A stretch of DNA of 57,014 bases, from NCBI GenBank assembly GCA_031551265.1, contig JAVBNU010000049.1:1-57014 (forward strand). Reading direction: 5' to 3'. The translations under genes and the position numbers were made by a program. Of this stretch, positions 26,025 through 35,196 are shown in pieces; the stretch's first letter is position 1; each line of letters starts with the position of its first letter. Source of the DNA: JAVBNU01 sp031551265. Its GTDB lineage: Bacteria > Cyanobacteriota > Vampirovibrionia > Gastranaerophilales > Gastranaerophilaceae. The notes below the pieces were generated by a model. That model did not search any database. It was not told the DNA's origin and saw only the letters and a list, made by a program, of their open reading frames with translations.

Positions 26025-26675
26025 ATGAATTTTGGAGAATATATCGAGCATACGTTACTAAAACCTGATGCGACAAAAGAAGAATTGATTAAACTGTTTG
26101 ATGAAGCCAAACAACACAAATTCTTGGGCGTTTGCGTCAATCCCTGCAATGTCAAAATGGCAAAAGAATATCTAAAAAATTCAAAAGTCCTAGTTGTGAC
26201 AGTCGTTGGATTCCCTCTTGGCGCCACATTCACGGAATCAAAAGTGTATGAAACAGCACTTGCAATGCGTGACGGCGCCGATGAAGTTGATATGGTAATC
26301 AACGTCTCAGCACTGAAAAACAAAGATTATACCGCCGTCAAAAACGATATTTCAATGGTAAAATCTATTTGCTCAAAAGTTCCTCTAAAAGCAATTATCG
26401 AAACAGATTTGCTGACAAAAGATGAGATTGCGCAAGCAACAAAATTAGTTTGTGAAGCCGGCGCTGACTTCGTGAAAACATCAACAGGTTTTGTAAAAAC
26501 AGGAGTAGGCGCAAAAGTCGAAGACATTAAAACAATGGCAGAAATTGCTCACCCTCTGGGCGTGCGAGTCAAAGCCTCAGGCGGTATCAAAAACGCAGAG
26601 CAGGCGAGAGCACTAATCGAAGCCGGCGCCGACCGCCTCGGCACAAGCTCAGGCTGTGAAATCGTCCAAAAATAG
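26025..26675 (+). CDS. deoC: Deoxyribose-phosphate aldolase, 216 aa
   Basis: Class I aldolase that splits 2-deoxyribose-5-phosphate to glyceraldehyde-3-phosphate and acetaldehyde. The N-terminus reads IEHTLLKPDAT. The family blocks VCVNPCNV, VVGFPLGAT, EVDMVINVSALK, FVKTSTGF (Schiff-base Lys) and VKASGGIKN are all present. Length is normal. AGGGGAG precedes the ATG. Next to another class I aldolase gene, suggesting shared sugar-acid and nucleoside breakdown. Confidence 0.96.
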   Translation: MNFGEYIEHTLLKPDATKEELIKLFDEAKQHKFLGVCVNPCNVKMAKEYLKNSKVLVVTVVGFPLGATFTESKVYETALAMRDGADEVDMVINVSALKNKDYTAVKNDISMVKSICSKVPLKAIIETDLLTKDEIAQATKLVCEAGADFVKTSTGFVKTGVGAKVEDIKTMAEIAHPLGVRVKASGGIKNAEQARALIEAGADRLGTSSGCEIVQK

Positions 26676-26690
26676 GCCGGTAATATAAAA

Positions 26691-26777
26691 TCAGTGATTA
26701 CCTACCGTTCTCCATAAATAAAAAGGCATCGCTACAGGAAGAATTACAACAAGCATCAAGCTAAAAATCTTTTTCAT
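26691..26777 (-). CDS. 28-aa peptide or relic of a duplicated signal-peptide gene
   Basis: GGAG nine bases before an ATG opens 28 codons starting MKKIFSLMLVVILP. The sequence from about 40 bases upstream through the first dozen codons closely matches the start of the 26829-27251 gene (MKKIYSLILVV), including the AATAATTTTGT-type sequence before the ribosome site. It is either a decayed copy whose body was lost or a short membrane peptide in use. Confidence 0.5.
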   Translation of the reverse strand: MKKIFSLMLVVILPVAMPFYLWRTVGNH

Positions 26778-26828
26778 AAAATTTTTCTCCGAACTATTCT
26801 ACACAAAATTATTTTGGGTAAAGAGTGA

Positions 26829-27251
26829 TTAATATTTTAGGCACAACCATCCATATGCGAGGAGGAAAGCCGGTGAAACAGCAACAACAAGTGCCGATAT
26901 GATAACCAATCCTACAGCGGCAATCCCTTTTTTGGCCACAGTCGCGAACAGTCCCGACCATTCAAAATTACCCCTTGTTTCATTCTGTACTCCCTGAGAA
27001 ATGGCTGAATTATGGATTGGGTATATTTCTACCTCTAGCTGCGTATAGTTAGTAACAGCATTGGGATACACTTTTGGTTGCTCAACCCCACCCTTAGAAT
27101 AGGGAATGAGTACTTCGCCGGTGTCAGCATCCACTAACTGACAAAACCCATTGTCACACTGTATTCTGGTATTTTTATATTCACTTGCATAAGTTGAAAC
27201 ATTCAGCAAACAAAATATTACAACAAGTATCAAACTATAAATCTTTTTCAT
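26829..27251 (-). CDS. Exported hypothetical protein with C-terminal membrane helix, 140 aa
   Basis: The start at 27251 (MKKIYSLILVV) is preferred since GGAG lies nine bases upstream and a Sec signal follows (cleavage near TYA-SEY). The mature part has a CDNGFC pair that could form a disulfide, then about 60 polar residues. A hydrophobic C-terminal helix (AAVGLVIISALVVAVSPAFL) could anchor it. No family recognised. It lies 32 bases after the 27284 gene on the same strand, and its 5' end appears duplicated at 26691-26815. Confidence 0.75.
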   Translation of the reverse strand: MKKIYSLILVVIFCLLNVSTYASEYKNTRIQCDNGFCQLVDADTGEVLIPYSKGGVEQPKVYPNAVTNYTQLEVEIYPIHNSAISQGVQNETRGNFEWSGLFATVAKKGIAAVGLVIISALVVAVSPAFLLAYGWLCLKY

Positions 27252-27283
27252 ACAATTTTTCTCCATTTCTATGCTATTTGACT

Positions 27284-27934
27284 CTATACAAAATTATCTC
27301 GGGCGAAGTTCACGACTTCAAGACCTTTGTAATCGTATAGAACTTTGTAGTCTTCGCCTTCATGCCCGTAGTAGATTGTGTGGGCTAAAATGGCGCCCAA
27401 AATTGCCTCTAGCTGCGACGCAGGGAGCATATTTGTCATTATATCTTGAAGTAAAAACTTTACTTTCAGTGCATTTTGCAGGTATTTGCAATCAGCAGGG
27501 GAACGGTCTTTGTAGACTGCAGCAAGCCCCAGAGCTTTTTTCAATTCCGGCAAATCAAACCTGAAAACATCAACGCCCTCATTTTTATACTGCAAAAGCA
27601 GCTCCGCAGCGCGGTTAGTATATTTATTTACCCAGCCTTGACGATTTCTAATCGCCTCTGTACCCGCTAAAACTTGAAACTTTTTGGCAAGAACTTTCCA
27701 TTTACTGTTGAGCATTGTCACATCATCAGCCATTGAAACCGCAATCACAGCATTATTTTTCGAGGGATAATTACTAAAAAAATGCGAAATATCCTGCATC
27801 GAAAACGCCTTATCAAGAGTCATTATTTTCAAATCGTTATCCAAAATCGCAATACCTGTCTCAGTGTTAGACTGAGGCGACAGAGATATCCCGATAAAAG
27901 CATGTTTCAATTGTTGGTTGAGTTCTATAGTCAT
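27284..27934 (-). CDS. Hypothetical protein, possible RNase H-like fold, 216 aa
   Basis: No firm family. The order of a short beta strand with GISLSPQSNTETGIAILDND, a central AVIAVSMADD, and a late QLEAILGAILAHTIYYG helix resembles DUF429-type RNase H-like proteins. The acidic residues expected at two positions are Ser and Glu here, so activity is doubtful and the resemblance is weak. No signal or membrane segment. It starts one base after the stop of the 27936 gene and is probably coupled to it. Confidence 0.6.
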   Translation of the reverse strand: MTIELNQQLKHAFIGISLSPQSNTETGIAILDNDLKIMTLDKAFSMQDISHFFSNYPSKNNAVIAVSMADDVTMLNSKWKVLAKKFQVLAGTEAIRNRQGWVNKYTNRAAELLLQYKNEGVDVFRFDLPELKKALGLAAVYKDRSPADCKYLQNALKVKFLLQDIMTNMLPASQLEAILGAILAHTIYYGHEGEDYKVLYDYKGLEVVNFARDNFV

Positions 27935-27935
27935 T

Positions 27936-28409
27936 TTATTTATGTTTCATTTTTTTCATTTTACTCAAATCTTTTTTCTGCAGAGCGTTTTTGTCTTTAT
28001 AAAGCTGCATAAAATTTTGCTCCGAAGTTTTATAATTTTTCACAGTTAATTCGAAAGATTTATTCACTACCGTAAAAATTACAGGCGTAAAAAGAATGAG
28101 AGTAATACCAATAATCACAAAATGCACAATATAATTTCTATAAGTGTCTTTTTTAGTTTCAACAACACGCTTTACACGACTAACAGCCAAAGATTCGTTA
28201 ACAATTTTATTTTTTTCTTCATGACTCAACTGATTAACATAATCAATATTGTCACCATAAACATAGACTACAATTTTTTTGCAGTCCTCTTCAACAGGCA
28301 TCCCGACATATGGCGCAATAGATTCTTCTTTTTTTTCATTAGAAGTCATTTCTTCGTTGTCGTTTTCCTGATTCATAACTTCACCAATATTTTTAGTAAA
28401 TTCTTCCAT
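27936..28409 (-). CDS. Single-pass membrane protein, 157 aa
   Basis: Acidic, Asn/Glu-rich N-terminal part (1-40), then a short folded segment (KKIVVYVYGDNIDYVNQL), a basic stretch and one hydrophobic helix (HFVIIGITLILFTPVIFTVV, about 96-115). A basic Lys-rich tail (KKDLSKMKKMKHK) ends it. No family recognised. It is the first gene of a three-gene minus-strand unit and is divergent from rfaE1. Confidence 0.7.
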   Translation of the reverse strand: MEEFTKNIGEVMNQENDNEEMTSNEKKEESIAPYVGMPVEEDCKKIVVYVYGDNIDYVNQLSHEEKNKIVNESLAVSRVKRVVETKKDTYRNYIVHFVIIGITLILFTPVIFTVVNKSFELTVKNYKTSEQNFMQLYKDKNALQKKDLSKMKKMKHK

Positions 28410-28510
28410 TTTTATAATTCAATACATTTTTTTATGATAAACTAAATTTATTATACAATATTTTTAGTGATGTAGGAAGTTTTTTACAAACAGACAGAAA
28501 GAGGAAAGCC

Positions 28511-29542
28511 GTGTTCGACTTCAATAAGAACAATCTTAAGGACAAATTAAACAAAATATCCACTCCCAAAATACTTGTAATAGGTGATATGATAATCGAC
28601 GAGATGATATACGGCGACACAGAGCGTATCTCCCGTGAAGCTCCTGTTCTTATCCTGCAACACTCTCACACAAATATTATTTTAGGCGGCGCAGCCAACG
28701 CAGCGCACAATATCACAACTTTAAACAACGGCAAAGTTAGTGTAATCGGCACTTACGGCAACGATTACTACGCACCTATTATGCTTGAAGCATTCAACAA
28801 CGCCGGCATTGATACAAAATATATGATTCAGGACGAAACAGGTACAACAAGCGTTAAAACACGTATTTCAGGATGTTGTTTTCATTCGGTGACTCAACAA
28901 ATCATTCGTCTTGACCGTCAGGCAAAGCAACCAATGTCACAGGCAACTGAACACGCTGTAATGAAAAACATTGAAGCCGCAATCCCTGATTTTGACTGTA
29001 TAATTTTATCCGACTACAACATCGGATTTTTAACCCAAAATATTATCGATTTATCAATTAAAACCGCAAAAAAATATAACAAATTAGTTGTCGTAGACGC
29101 CCAAAGGGATTTAGAGCGATACAGAGGCGCAGATGCACTGACACCAAATCAACCCGATAGTGAAAAATTCGTCGGCTACTTTATCAAAGACGATACTACA
29201 CTTGAGCGCGCAGGAACAGAAATGTTGCAGCGTATAGGGGCAAAAAATCTTTTAATCACACGCGGCGGCGAAGGTATGGTTGTGTTCGAACAATCTAAGC
29301 CACTGCAAAAAATACCTGTGTTCAACAAAAAAGAAGTTTTCGACGTGACAGGCGCAGGAGACACTGTTGTAGCGAGTTATTCACTAGCGTTAGCTGCCGG
29401 ATTCACTCCGTTTGAAGCTGCAATAGTAGGCAATTTAGCCGCAAGCATTGTTGTTAGATCCTTTGGCTGTGCGACAACAACAATCAAAGAATTATCAGAA
29501 GCTTTAGATACAATACCAGTGAGTAATAAAGTGTATATTTAA
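28511..29542 (+). CDS. rfaE1: D-glycero-beta-D-manno-heptose-7-phosphate kinase, 343 aa
   Basis: PfkB-family sugar kinase that makes heptose-1,7-bisphosphate for the lipopolysaccharide core. The RfaE1 pattern is clear: GDMIIDEMIYGDTERISREA, ILGGAANAAHN, QQIIRLDRQAK and the catalytic VTGAGDTVVA. Length fits a stand-alone kinase; the cytidylyltransferase domain found in fused HldE is absent. GTG start with AGAGGAAAG before it. First gene of an envelope operon through murJ. Confidence 0.93.
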   Translation: MFDFNKNNLKDKLNKISTPKILVIGDMIIDEMIYGDTERISREAPVLILQHSHTNIILGGAANAAHNITTLNNGKVSVIGTYGNDYYAPIMLEAFNNAGIDTKYMIQDETGTTSVKTRISGCCFHSVTQQIIRLDRQAKQPMSQATEHAVMKNIEAAIPDFDCIILSDYNIGFLTQNIIDLSIKTAKKYNKLVVVDAQRDLERYRGADALTPNQPDSEKFVGYFIKDDTTLERAGTEMLQRIGAKNLLITRGGEGMVVFEQSKPLQKIPVFNKKEVFDVTGAGDTVVASYSLALAAGFTPFEAAIVGNLAASIVVRSFGCATTTIKELSEALDTIPVSNKVYI

Positions 29543-29569
29543 ACAAATTAATTTGAGGATAGGGAGAAC

Positions 29570-30067
29570 ATGAAAAAATTTGATTATTTATTAGTATTCG
29601 TTGCAATAATTGCAACAGCAGTAATATTGTTTGCGGTAACAGGGCGCAACAAAAGCTTTTCAAGCACGCCTGTTGAAGCGATAAAGACAATTAATTTTGA
29701 CGTAGCAATCAAAGGTGCAACCGTGACACAAACAACACCTCTTTTTGTCAAAGGTGAAAAAACTTTTTTGACAATCAGAAACGTACCTTATCAGGATTTG
29801 CTAATTAAAAACGTTCAACAAAATGCAAAACAAACAGTCCTTGCGATGCCGGCAGTAAAAGAAAAATACATCGTAGTTGATGATGCAAGCTCGCCAAATC
29901 AATATGATTTCATCATAACTATTGAAGACACAGCTAAAATCACGGCTGATGGTCCTGTAGTCGGCGGCAACAAAATCAAAATAGGTATTCCTGTTGTCCT
30001 GGAAGGACCAAACTACAAACTTTCCGGTACAGTTTCAAGTCTGACAATTTTAGATAGTGTTGAGTAA
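29570..30067 (+). CDS. DUF4330-like membrane-anchored protein, 165 aa
   Basis: A basic N-terminus and one hydrophobic helix (LLVFVAIIATAVILFAV) anchor the protein, with about 140 outer residues of beta-rich sequence (FDVAIKGATV, TKITADGPVVGGNKIKIG-like ending). This resembles DUF4330, seen in cyanobacteria and Firmicutes. Function unknown. It lies between the heptose kinase and the O-antigen ligase, 28 and 12 bases away, which suggests a role in surface polysaccharide. Confidence 0.75.
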   Translation: MKKFDYLLVFVAIIATAVILFAVTGRNKSFSSTPVEAIKTINFDVAIKGATVTQTTPLFVKGEKTFLTIRNVPYQDLLIKNVQQNAKQTVLAMPAVKEKYIVVDDASSPNQYDFIITIEDTAKITADGPVVGGNKIKIGIPVVLEGPNYKLSGTVSSLTILDSVE

Positions 30068-30078
30068 TAAAAGTTTCC

Positions 30079-31440
30079 ATGATCGAAAGTTCAATAATAA
30101 ATTTTAAAAATAAAATACTGGAATTTAGCCAAAACAAACTTGCAGTTCTTGTACAAAACAGCTTGATTTTGTCAGAAATCGATAAAATTATTCTGTTCTT
30201 TATTTCTGCCACAATCATTTTAACAACTTTTGCAGGCACAAACACAATTGGCGCAGCAGCTATGGTTGTTATCTTTTTGACACTGATAAAACTATTCACT
30301 TTAAAAGGTCAAAAAATTGAACTGACGAGCTGGGATGGCGCACTTTGGATATATTTAATTTTCTGCATAATAAGCACAATCAACTCGACACTGCTCGTGC
30401 AAAGTTTAATGGGCTTATCAAAAACTTTAATATATTTAGGATTTTACTTTTCTGTATTGCAATATTTGCGCTACAATCCAAGAAAAATATATTATTTTTT
30501 GTTTTTAATCGCCATAATTTGCACAAGTGAAAGTATCATAGGATTATTACAACAAAAATCCGGCGTCCTCGCAGGCGCAACCTGGCAAGACACTTCCTAC
30601 CTCAATCCTGAAGATGTTTTGACAAGAGTTTTCGGCACATTAAAACCATACAATCCAAATTTATACGGTGGCTACTTAGTTTGTACAATCCCTGCAATAC
30701 TTGCGATGATGTTTATTAACTTAAAAAATGCGCATTATAAATCGTTTGCATTTTGGGCGTTACCTTTTACGATTTCGGTTTTGGCCATTTTTTATAGCGG
30801 CTGTCGCGGCGCTTACATCGGAATAGCCGCAATCTTAGCAGCATTGATTTTAGTATCATACAAAATTATTCAACAAGATTATAATTTCAATGACAAAATC
30901 AAAAAAATATGGTGGGGACTCGCAGGAGCAGTGGCAGCCGGCTCAGCCGCAATATTAATCACAATACCGGCAATCACAAAACGCCTGTTATCAATTTTTT
31001 CTATGCGCACAGATTCCTCAACATCATTCAGAATAAATGTCTACAACTCCTCACTCGAAATGTTTCGTGACAACTGGTTGTTCGGCATAGGCGTAGGCAA
31101 CAAAGTTTTCAGAGAAATTTACGGACTTTATATGTTAAGCGGTTTTGACGCCCTTAGCGCATACTGCGTGTTTTTAGAAATAGGTATTGAAAGCGGAATA
31201 TTTGCGCTTTTGGCATTCATCAGCTTTTTGATATTAATTTTAATAACCGCAATAAAATTTATAAATTCATCAACCGATATCAAAACAAAAATTGTTGTTT
31301 CTTGTTGCATTTTTGTAATAATCGGAGTTATGCTCCATGGCCTTGTAGATACTGTGTTTTTCAGACCTCAAATTCAAATTATTTTTTGGATAATAGTTGC
31401 AATTTTGTCCGTTTGTGCGACAACTAAAGAAGGGATATAA
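30079..31440 (+). CDS. O-antigen ligase / O-antigen polymerase family membrane protein (WaaL-like), 453 aa
   Basis: About ten to twelve membrane helices and a large periplasmic loop with RVFGTLKPYNPNLYGGYL. Further conserved blocks are GCRGAYIG and RINVYNSSLEMFRDNWLFG-type sequence before IGVGNKVF. This is the layout of the Wzy/WaaL (O-antigen ligase) family, which joins or polymerises lipid-linked glycans on the outer face of the inner membrane. Ligase and polymerase cannot be told apart by sequence alone. Setting with rfaE1 and murJ supports an envelope role. Confidence 0.85.
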   Translation: MIESSIINFKNKILEFSQNKLAVLVQNSLILSEIDKIILFFISATIILTTFAGTNTIGAAAMVVIFLTLIKLFTLKGQKIELTSWDGALWIYLIFCIISTINSTLLVQSLMGLSKTLIYLGFYFSVLQYLRYNPRKIYYFLFLIAIICTSESIIGLLQQKSGVLAGATWQDTSYLNPEDVLTRVFGTLKPYNPNLYGGYLVCTIPAILAMMFINLKNAHYKSFAFWALPFTISVLAIFYSGCRGAYIGIAAILAALILVSYKIIQQDYNFNDKIKKIWWGLAGAVAAGSAAILITIPAITKRLLSIFSMRTDSSTSFRINVYNSSLEMFRDNWLFGIGVGNKVFREIYGLYMLSGFDALSAYCVFLEIGIESGIFALLAFISFLILILITAIKFINSSTDIKTKIVVSCCIFVIIGVMLHGLVDTVFFRPQIQIIFWIIVAILSVCATTKEGI

Positions 31441-31452
31441 CTAGAGGGAAAT

Positions 31453-33348
31453 ATGCATAAAGCGAAATCTTTGATATTAACTTTTGTAGTAATGTTAATT
31501 ATGACTCCTTTTTTTACCGCTAAAATAACTGCAATGCCTAGTCATCATGTATCGGGCTTAGCGGCAAATTTTGAAGAACCGGAAGAACTTTTTGAAGAAG
31601 AAATTGAACGCCAGCCACAAGACAATATCGTTAGAGTCGGCATAAGCGACAACAGCTTCAACAAATATCAATTCAATTCTATTGAATTATTTTCAGACGG
31701 AAAACTCACAGTAATCGACAAAAAAACAAACTTTATTATCAACGAAATACCCGCTGGCAACATCCTAAAAGTCACATTAGAAAATGGTAAATTCAAAGCA
31801 TATTTCTATGCACAAGGCTGTGAGCCAAAAGAATTTGCAATCACCGACCCTCAACCTGATTTTTTGATTGAACCTGCAAATGGCATAACAAAAATCTCAG
31901 GATTAAAACGCAGCGGCAAACAAGCTGCATACCGCGGCTTCTTTGAAATAGTGAAGAACAAAAACGGAAATACTTTCGCAGTAGTGAACGTTTTGGATCT
32001 TGAATCATATTTAAGAGGAGTTGTTCCTAACGAAATGCCTGTCAGCTTCGGACACGAAGCTCTCAAAGCGCAAGCAATCGCTGCACGAAACTATGTTCTG
32101 AAACCACGTGTTAAATACTACACTGAATACGATATTTGCGACTCGGTTGCGTGTCAGGTTTATTTCGGCGCTAATACCGAACACCCATTATCAAATCTCG
32201 CAATTACACAAACACAAAATAACGTAGCATTATACAACGGCGAACTAATCTTAGCACAATATAGTTCAACGGCCGGTGGCTACACAGAAAATTATGAAAA
32301 CGCATTCTCTAATCAAAAAGACAAAATATTCCCTGCTACAGGTATCCCTTACCTAAAAGGCAGACCTGATGTTCCGGGAACACCGACTCTGGATAATGAG
32401 CAGAATGCGCGCAATTTCTACACCACTTCTCCAAGTACATATGATAGCAAATCACCTGCTTATAGATGGCAAGTCAGTTGGGATAAAAAAGAGCTTGAAA
32501 ATATTTTAGCCGCAAAATTATTCAACCCATCTTTCAGCCAATTCATCACTGCTAAAAATCCGGCTGAAAGAAATATCGGCAACTTAAAAGATATTCAGGT
32601 CTTACAACGTGGTGTCTCAGGCAAAGTTATCGCGTTAAAAATTATCACTGATAAGAACGAATTTATCGTAAAAAAAGAACTAATCATCAGACAACTTTTC
32701 ACTAAAAACGGCAAAATGCTATCAAGCGCAAACGTCATTTTTGACATATCCAAAGCACCTCCAAAACAGGTCGCTAACAGCGTTAAGGAAGAGGCAAAAA
32801 CAGAAACCGTTGCAGCTGAAATCGCTGAAGACGTAGCAAGCACTGACTCAGAAGTCGAGCCAAAAAATGAAGTTCAGGCAGACACTGTAAAAACAGTTGA
32901 AGGCGACGTAATAAAAATCACGGCAACAGGCGGCGGCTTAGGTCACGGGGTTGGTATGAGCCAGTTCGGCGCAGGCAGAATGAACGAGCTTGGCTACTCA
33001 TACGATAAAATTATACAACACTACTACAGTGGCGTTGCCATTTGCACACCACCAGCCGTGCTCACAACTTATAAAACTGAAAAATCACTAACATTTTTCG
33101 CGCCCGAACAAAAAGCGTTCTTATACATGGAAAACAGACAAAACCCAACTAATGTTGTGGTTGACATCAACGGCCAAACATTCAATCTTGAGTCCAAAAA
33201 ACTTTCAAATTCAAAGAAAATTTATACCGATATTTCAAAATATGTTGTTTGCGGCAAAAACACCGTAACTTTCAAATTAAGCCCCTCAGGCCCTAAACAA
33301 GAAGTAAATATTTATATCGAACTCAAAGAGGCAAAGCCGAATGAGTAA
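31453..33348 (+). CDS. SpoIID/LytB-domain protein, 631 aa
   Basis: N-terminal signal or anchor (LILTFVVMLIMTPFFTA). The SpoIID core is present: VLDLESYLRGVVPNEMP, ALKAQAIAARNYVL, and later TGGGLGHGVGMSQFGAGRMN, broken by a long charged insert (about 440-485, rich in E, A, V and T). SpoIID-type proteins cut glycan strands stripped of peptides or stimulate amidases, and occur in cyanobacteria outside sporulation. AGAGGGAAA precedes the ATG; the gene overlaps murJ by eight bases. Confidence 0.92.
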   Translation: MHKAKSLILTFVVMLIMTPFFTAKITAMPSHHVSGLAANFEEPEELFEEEIERQPQDNIVRVGISDNSFNKYQFNSIELFSDGKLTVIDKKTNFIINEIPAGNILKVTLENGKFKAYFYAQGCEPKEFAITDPQPDFLIEPANGITKISGLKRSGKQAAYRGFFEIVKNKNGNTFAVVNVLDLESYLRGVVPNEMPVSFGHEALKAQAIAARNYVLKPRVKYYTEYDICDSVACQVYFGANTEHPLSNLAITQTQNNVALYNGELILAQYSSTAGGYTENYENAFSNQKDKIFPATGIPYLKGRPDVPGTPTLDNEQNARNFYTTSPSTYDSKSPAYRWQVSWDKKELENILAAKLFNPSFSQFITAKNPAERNIGNLKDIQVLQRGVSGKVIALKIITDKNEFIVKKELIIRQLFTKNGKMLSSANVIFDISKAPPKQVANSVKEEAKTETVAAEIAEDVASTDSEVEPKNEVQADTVKTVEGDVIKITATGGGLGHGVGMSQFGAGRMNELGYSYDKIIQHYYSGVAICTPPAVLTTYKTEKSLTFFAPEQKAFLYMENRQNPTNVVVDINGQTFNLESKKLSNSKKIYTDISKYVVCGKNTVTFKLSPSGPKQEVNIYIELKEAKPNE

Positions 33349-34897
33349 AGAACACAGTGTCTTTAAGGCAGCCTGGATTATTGCTTTAGTCACAATTGCA
33401 AGCAAATTAATCGGGTTTCTTCGAGATGTTGTAATCGCAAAATACTACGGCGCAGGACTTGTCTCGGACGCCTATTTCTATGCGTATCAAATCCCGGCAA
33501 TTGCAATACTCATTCTTGGCGGAGTTGGCGGTCCGTTTCATAGTGCAACTGTCGCTGTATTTTCAAAAATTATTCCATCTTTTGACGAAAAAGCTCCTGA
33601 AATTGCGGTCAGACTATTTCGCGTTTTTGTGAGCGTATCTTTTGTCGTATTTTTAATCGCAGCCGTTTTAGTATTCGCCTTTTCAGACGTGATTATGAAT
33701 CTGATAATTAACGGCGGAAATCCTGAACTCGTTAGCCTTGCGAGCCAGCATTTAAGAATAATGTCACCGATTTTGGTTCTTGGCGGCATAATCGGAATTT
33801 ATTACGGCCTCCTTGTCACATATGACAGATTTTTGCTGCCGAATTTATCACCGATTGTTATGAGTTTGGTAATAATTGCAGCGCTTGTACTGACTAAAAA
33901 TGACAACGCAGGGATAGTCTTAGCCGGTGCGACAACAGTCGGTGCGTTCTGTCAGTTAATAATGCAAATCCCTCAAATTCACAAAATCGGTTATACATAC
34001 AAACCTGATTTTCATATCCTGAATAACCCACAGCTTAAAAATCTCGGCGAACTTTTATTCCCGGCAATTCTAAGTTCAACCATAGGACAAATCCATATCT
34101 ACATCGATATGTTTTTCGCCTCCCAATTGCAAACCGGTGTTTGGACTGCAATCGGCTATGCAAATCGTGTTTTTCAATTTCCGTTAGGAGTTCTGATAAC
34201 AGCATTTTTAGTACCGTTATTTCCTCTATTTTCTAAGCTTGTTGCAGCGAATCAGCTGGATGAAGTTAAATACTATTTCAACAAAGGTATCGGCATGCTC
34301 AACTTTTTAGCATTTCCTGTTATTGTCCTAATTGCATTATGCGGGTATGAAGGGATACAGATTATTTTCCAACGCGGCGCATTTGATGCAACTGCAACAG
34401 CTCTCGTCAGCGAAGCTCTATTCTTTTTATCGCTCGGTTTGATTCCATACGTGTTCCGTGATTCCATCACTCGTGTTTTTTATTCATTCAATGACTCTAA
34501 AACGCCTTTTGTTATCGCATTACTTTCAATTTTCACAAAAGTATTTTTAAATTATTTATTCATAACCGTTCTACACTACGGAATTGGCGGCATAACATTC
34601 TCAACCACAATTGTCACTCTGACAAACGGAATTCTGCTGGGTATTTTAGTCAAGAAAAAAATCAATATGGATTACAAAGTTTATTTTGGAGATATTTTCA
34701 AAATGCTCATCGCAAGCGCTTTAACATATGCTGTTTTATTCCCTGCAAACAAATTCTGGATAGCTGATTCAACATTTATGCTGATTGCCAAAGTCGCCAC
34801 TTTGACACTGGCATGTTTAGCAGCTTATTTTATATTCTCGTTAATTTTAAAAATCGAATATCCAAAAATTTTAATTCAACGACTATTAAAACATTAG
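33341..34897 (+). CDS. murJ: Lipid II flippase MurJ (MviN), 518 aa
   Basis: About fourteen membrane helices. The N-terminal pattern is typical (ITLASKLIGFLRDVVIAKYY-like), with GPFHSATVAVFSK, a central NLGELLFPAILSSTIGQIHI and the late NDSKTPFVIALLSIF. MurJ carries lipid II across the inner membrane for peptidoglycan synthesis. Length is normal. Start lies inside the end of the SpoIID gene, so the two are translationally coupled. Confidence 0.95.
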   Translation: MSKEHSVFKAAWIIALVTIASKLIGFLRDVVIAKYYGAGLVSDAYFYAYQIPAIAILILGGVGGPFHSATVAVFSKIIPSFDEKAPEIAVRLFRVFVSVSFVVFLIAAVLVFAFSDVIMNLIINGGNPELVSLASQHLRIMSPILVLGGIIGIYYGLLVTYDRFLLPNLSPIVMSLVIIAALVLTKNDNAGIVLAGATTVGAFCQLIMQIPQIHKIGYTYKPDFHILNNPQLKNLGELLFPAILSSTIGQIHIYIDMFFASQLQTGVWTAIGYANRVFQFPLGVLITAFLVPLFPLFSKLVAANQLDEVKYYFNKGIGMLNFLAFPVIVLIALCGYEGIQIIFQRGAFDATATALVSEALFFLSLGLIPYVFRDSITRVFYSFNDSKTPFVIALLSIFTKVFLNYLFITVLHYGIGGITFSTTIVTLTNGILLGILVKKKINMDYKVYFGDIFKMLIASALTYAVLFPANKFWIADSTFMLIAKVATLTLACLAAYFIFSLILKIEYPKILIQRLLKH

Positions 34898-34925
34898 AAA
34901 TAATGTACAAATAGATATCGTTCAC

Positions 34926-35021
34926 GTCATCCCGCACTTGATGCGGGATCTATCCAGCTAGAAGCGACGTTCAAAGCTTGTAAGATCCCAGATATTTTGT
35001 TGCACAAAATTCCGGGATGAC
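34926..35021. repeat. Palindromic element with GTCATCCCG / CGGGATGAC ends
   Basis: About 96 bases with 9-bp terminal inverted repeats. The left half holds its own hairpin, CCCGCACTTGATGCGGG. The type is common in bacterial intergenic DNA. It lies after murJ and before metK. Confidence 0.65.
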
Positions 35022-35132
35022 ATTTAAAATAAAGAAACACACACATAATTACGTAACTTTATACATTTATTACAAAAGTCATAAAAACGTGGCTTTTTAA
35101 TTGATTTTGTAATTATTTTGAATTAGTATTTT

Positions 35133-35174
35133 AGTAATGTAAGTTGGAAGTTTTATCAACTTGAAAAGATTACT
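35133..35174 (+). promoter_or_regulatory. Nested palindrome in the metK leader
   Basis: An outer AGTAAT (35133-35138) and ATTACT (35169-35174) enclose an inner AAGTTG (35141-35146) and CAACTT (35157-35162). The structure ends 23 bases before the metK ATG. It matches no SAM riboswitch I know. It may be an RNA control element or an operator. Confidence 0.35.
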
Positions 35175-35196
35175 AGCCCACAATAAGGAGGGGAAC

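Noticed and set aside
35022..35196. Known SAM riboswitch upstream of metK
   Set aside because: Only a short nested palindrome is seen; no conserved core of any SAM riboswitch class is recognised.
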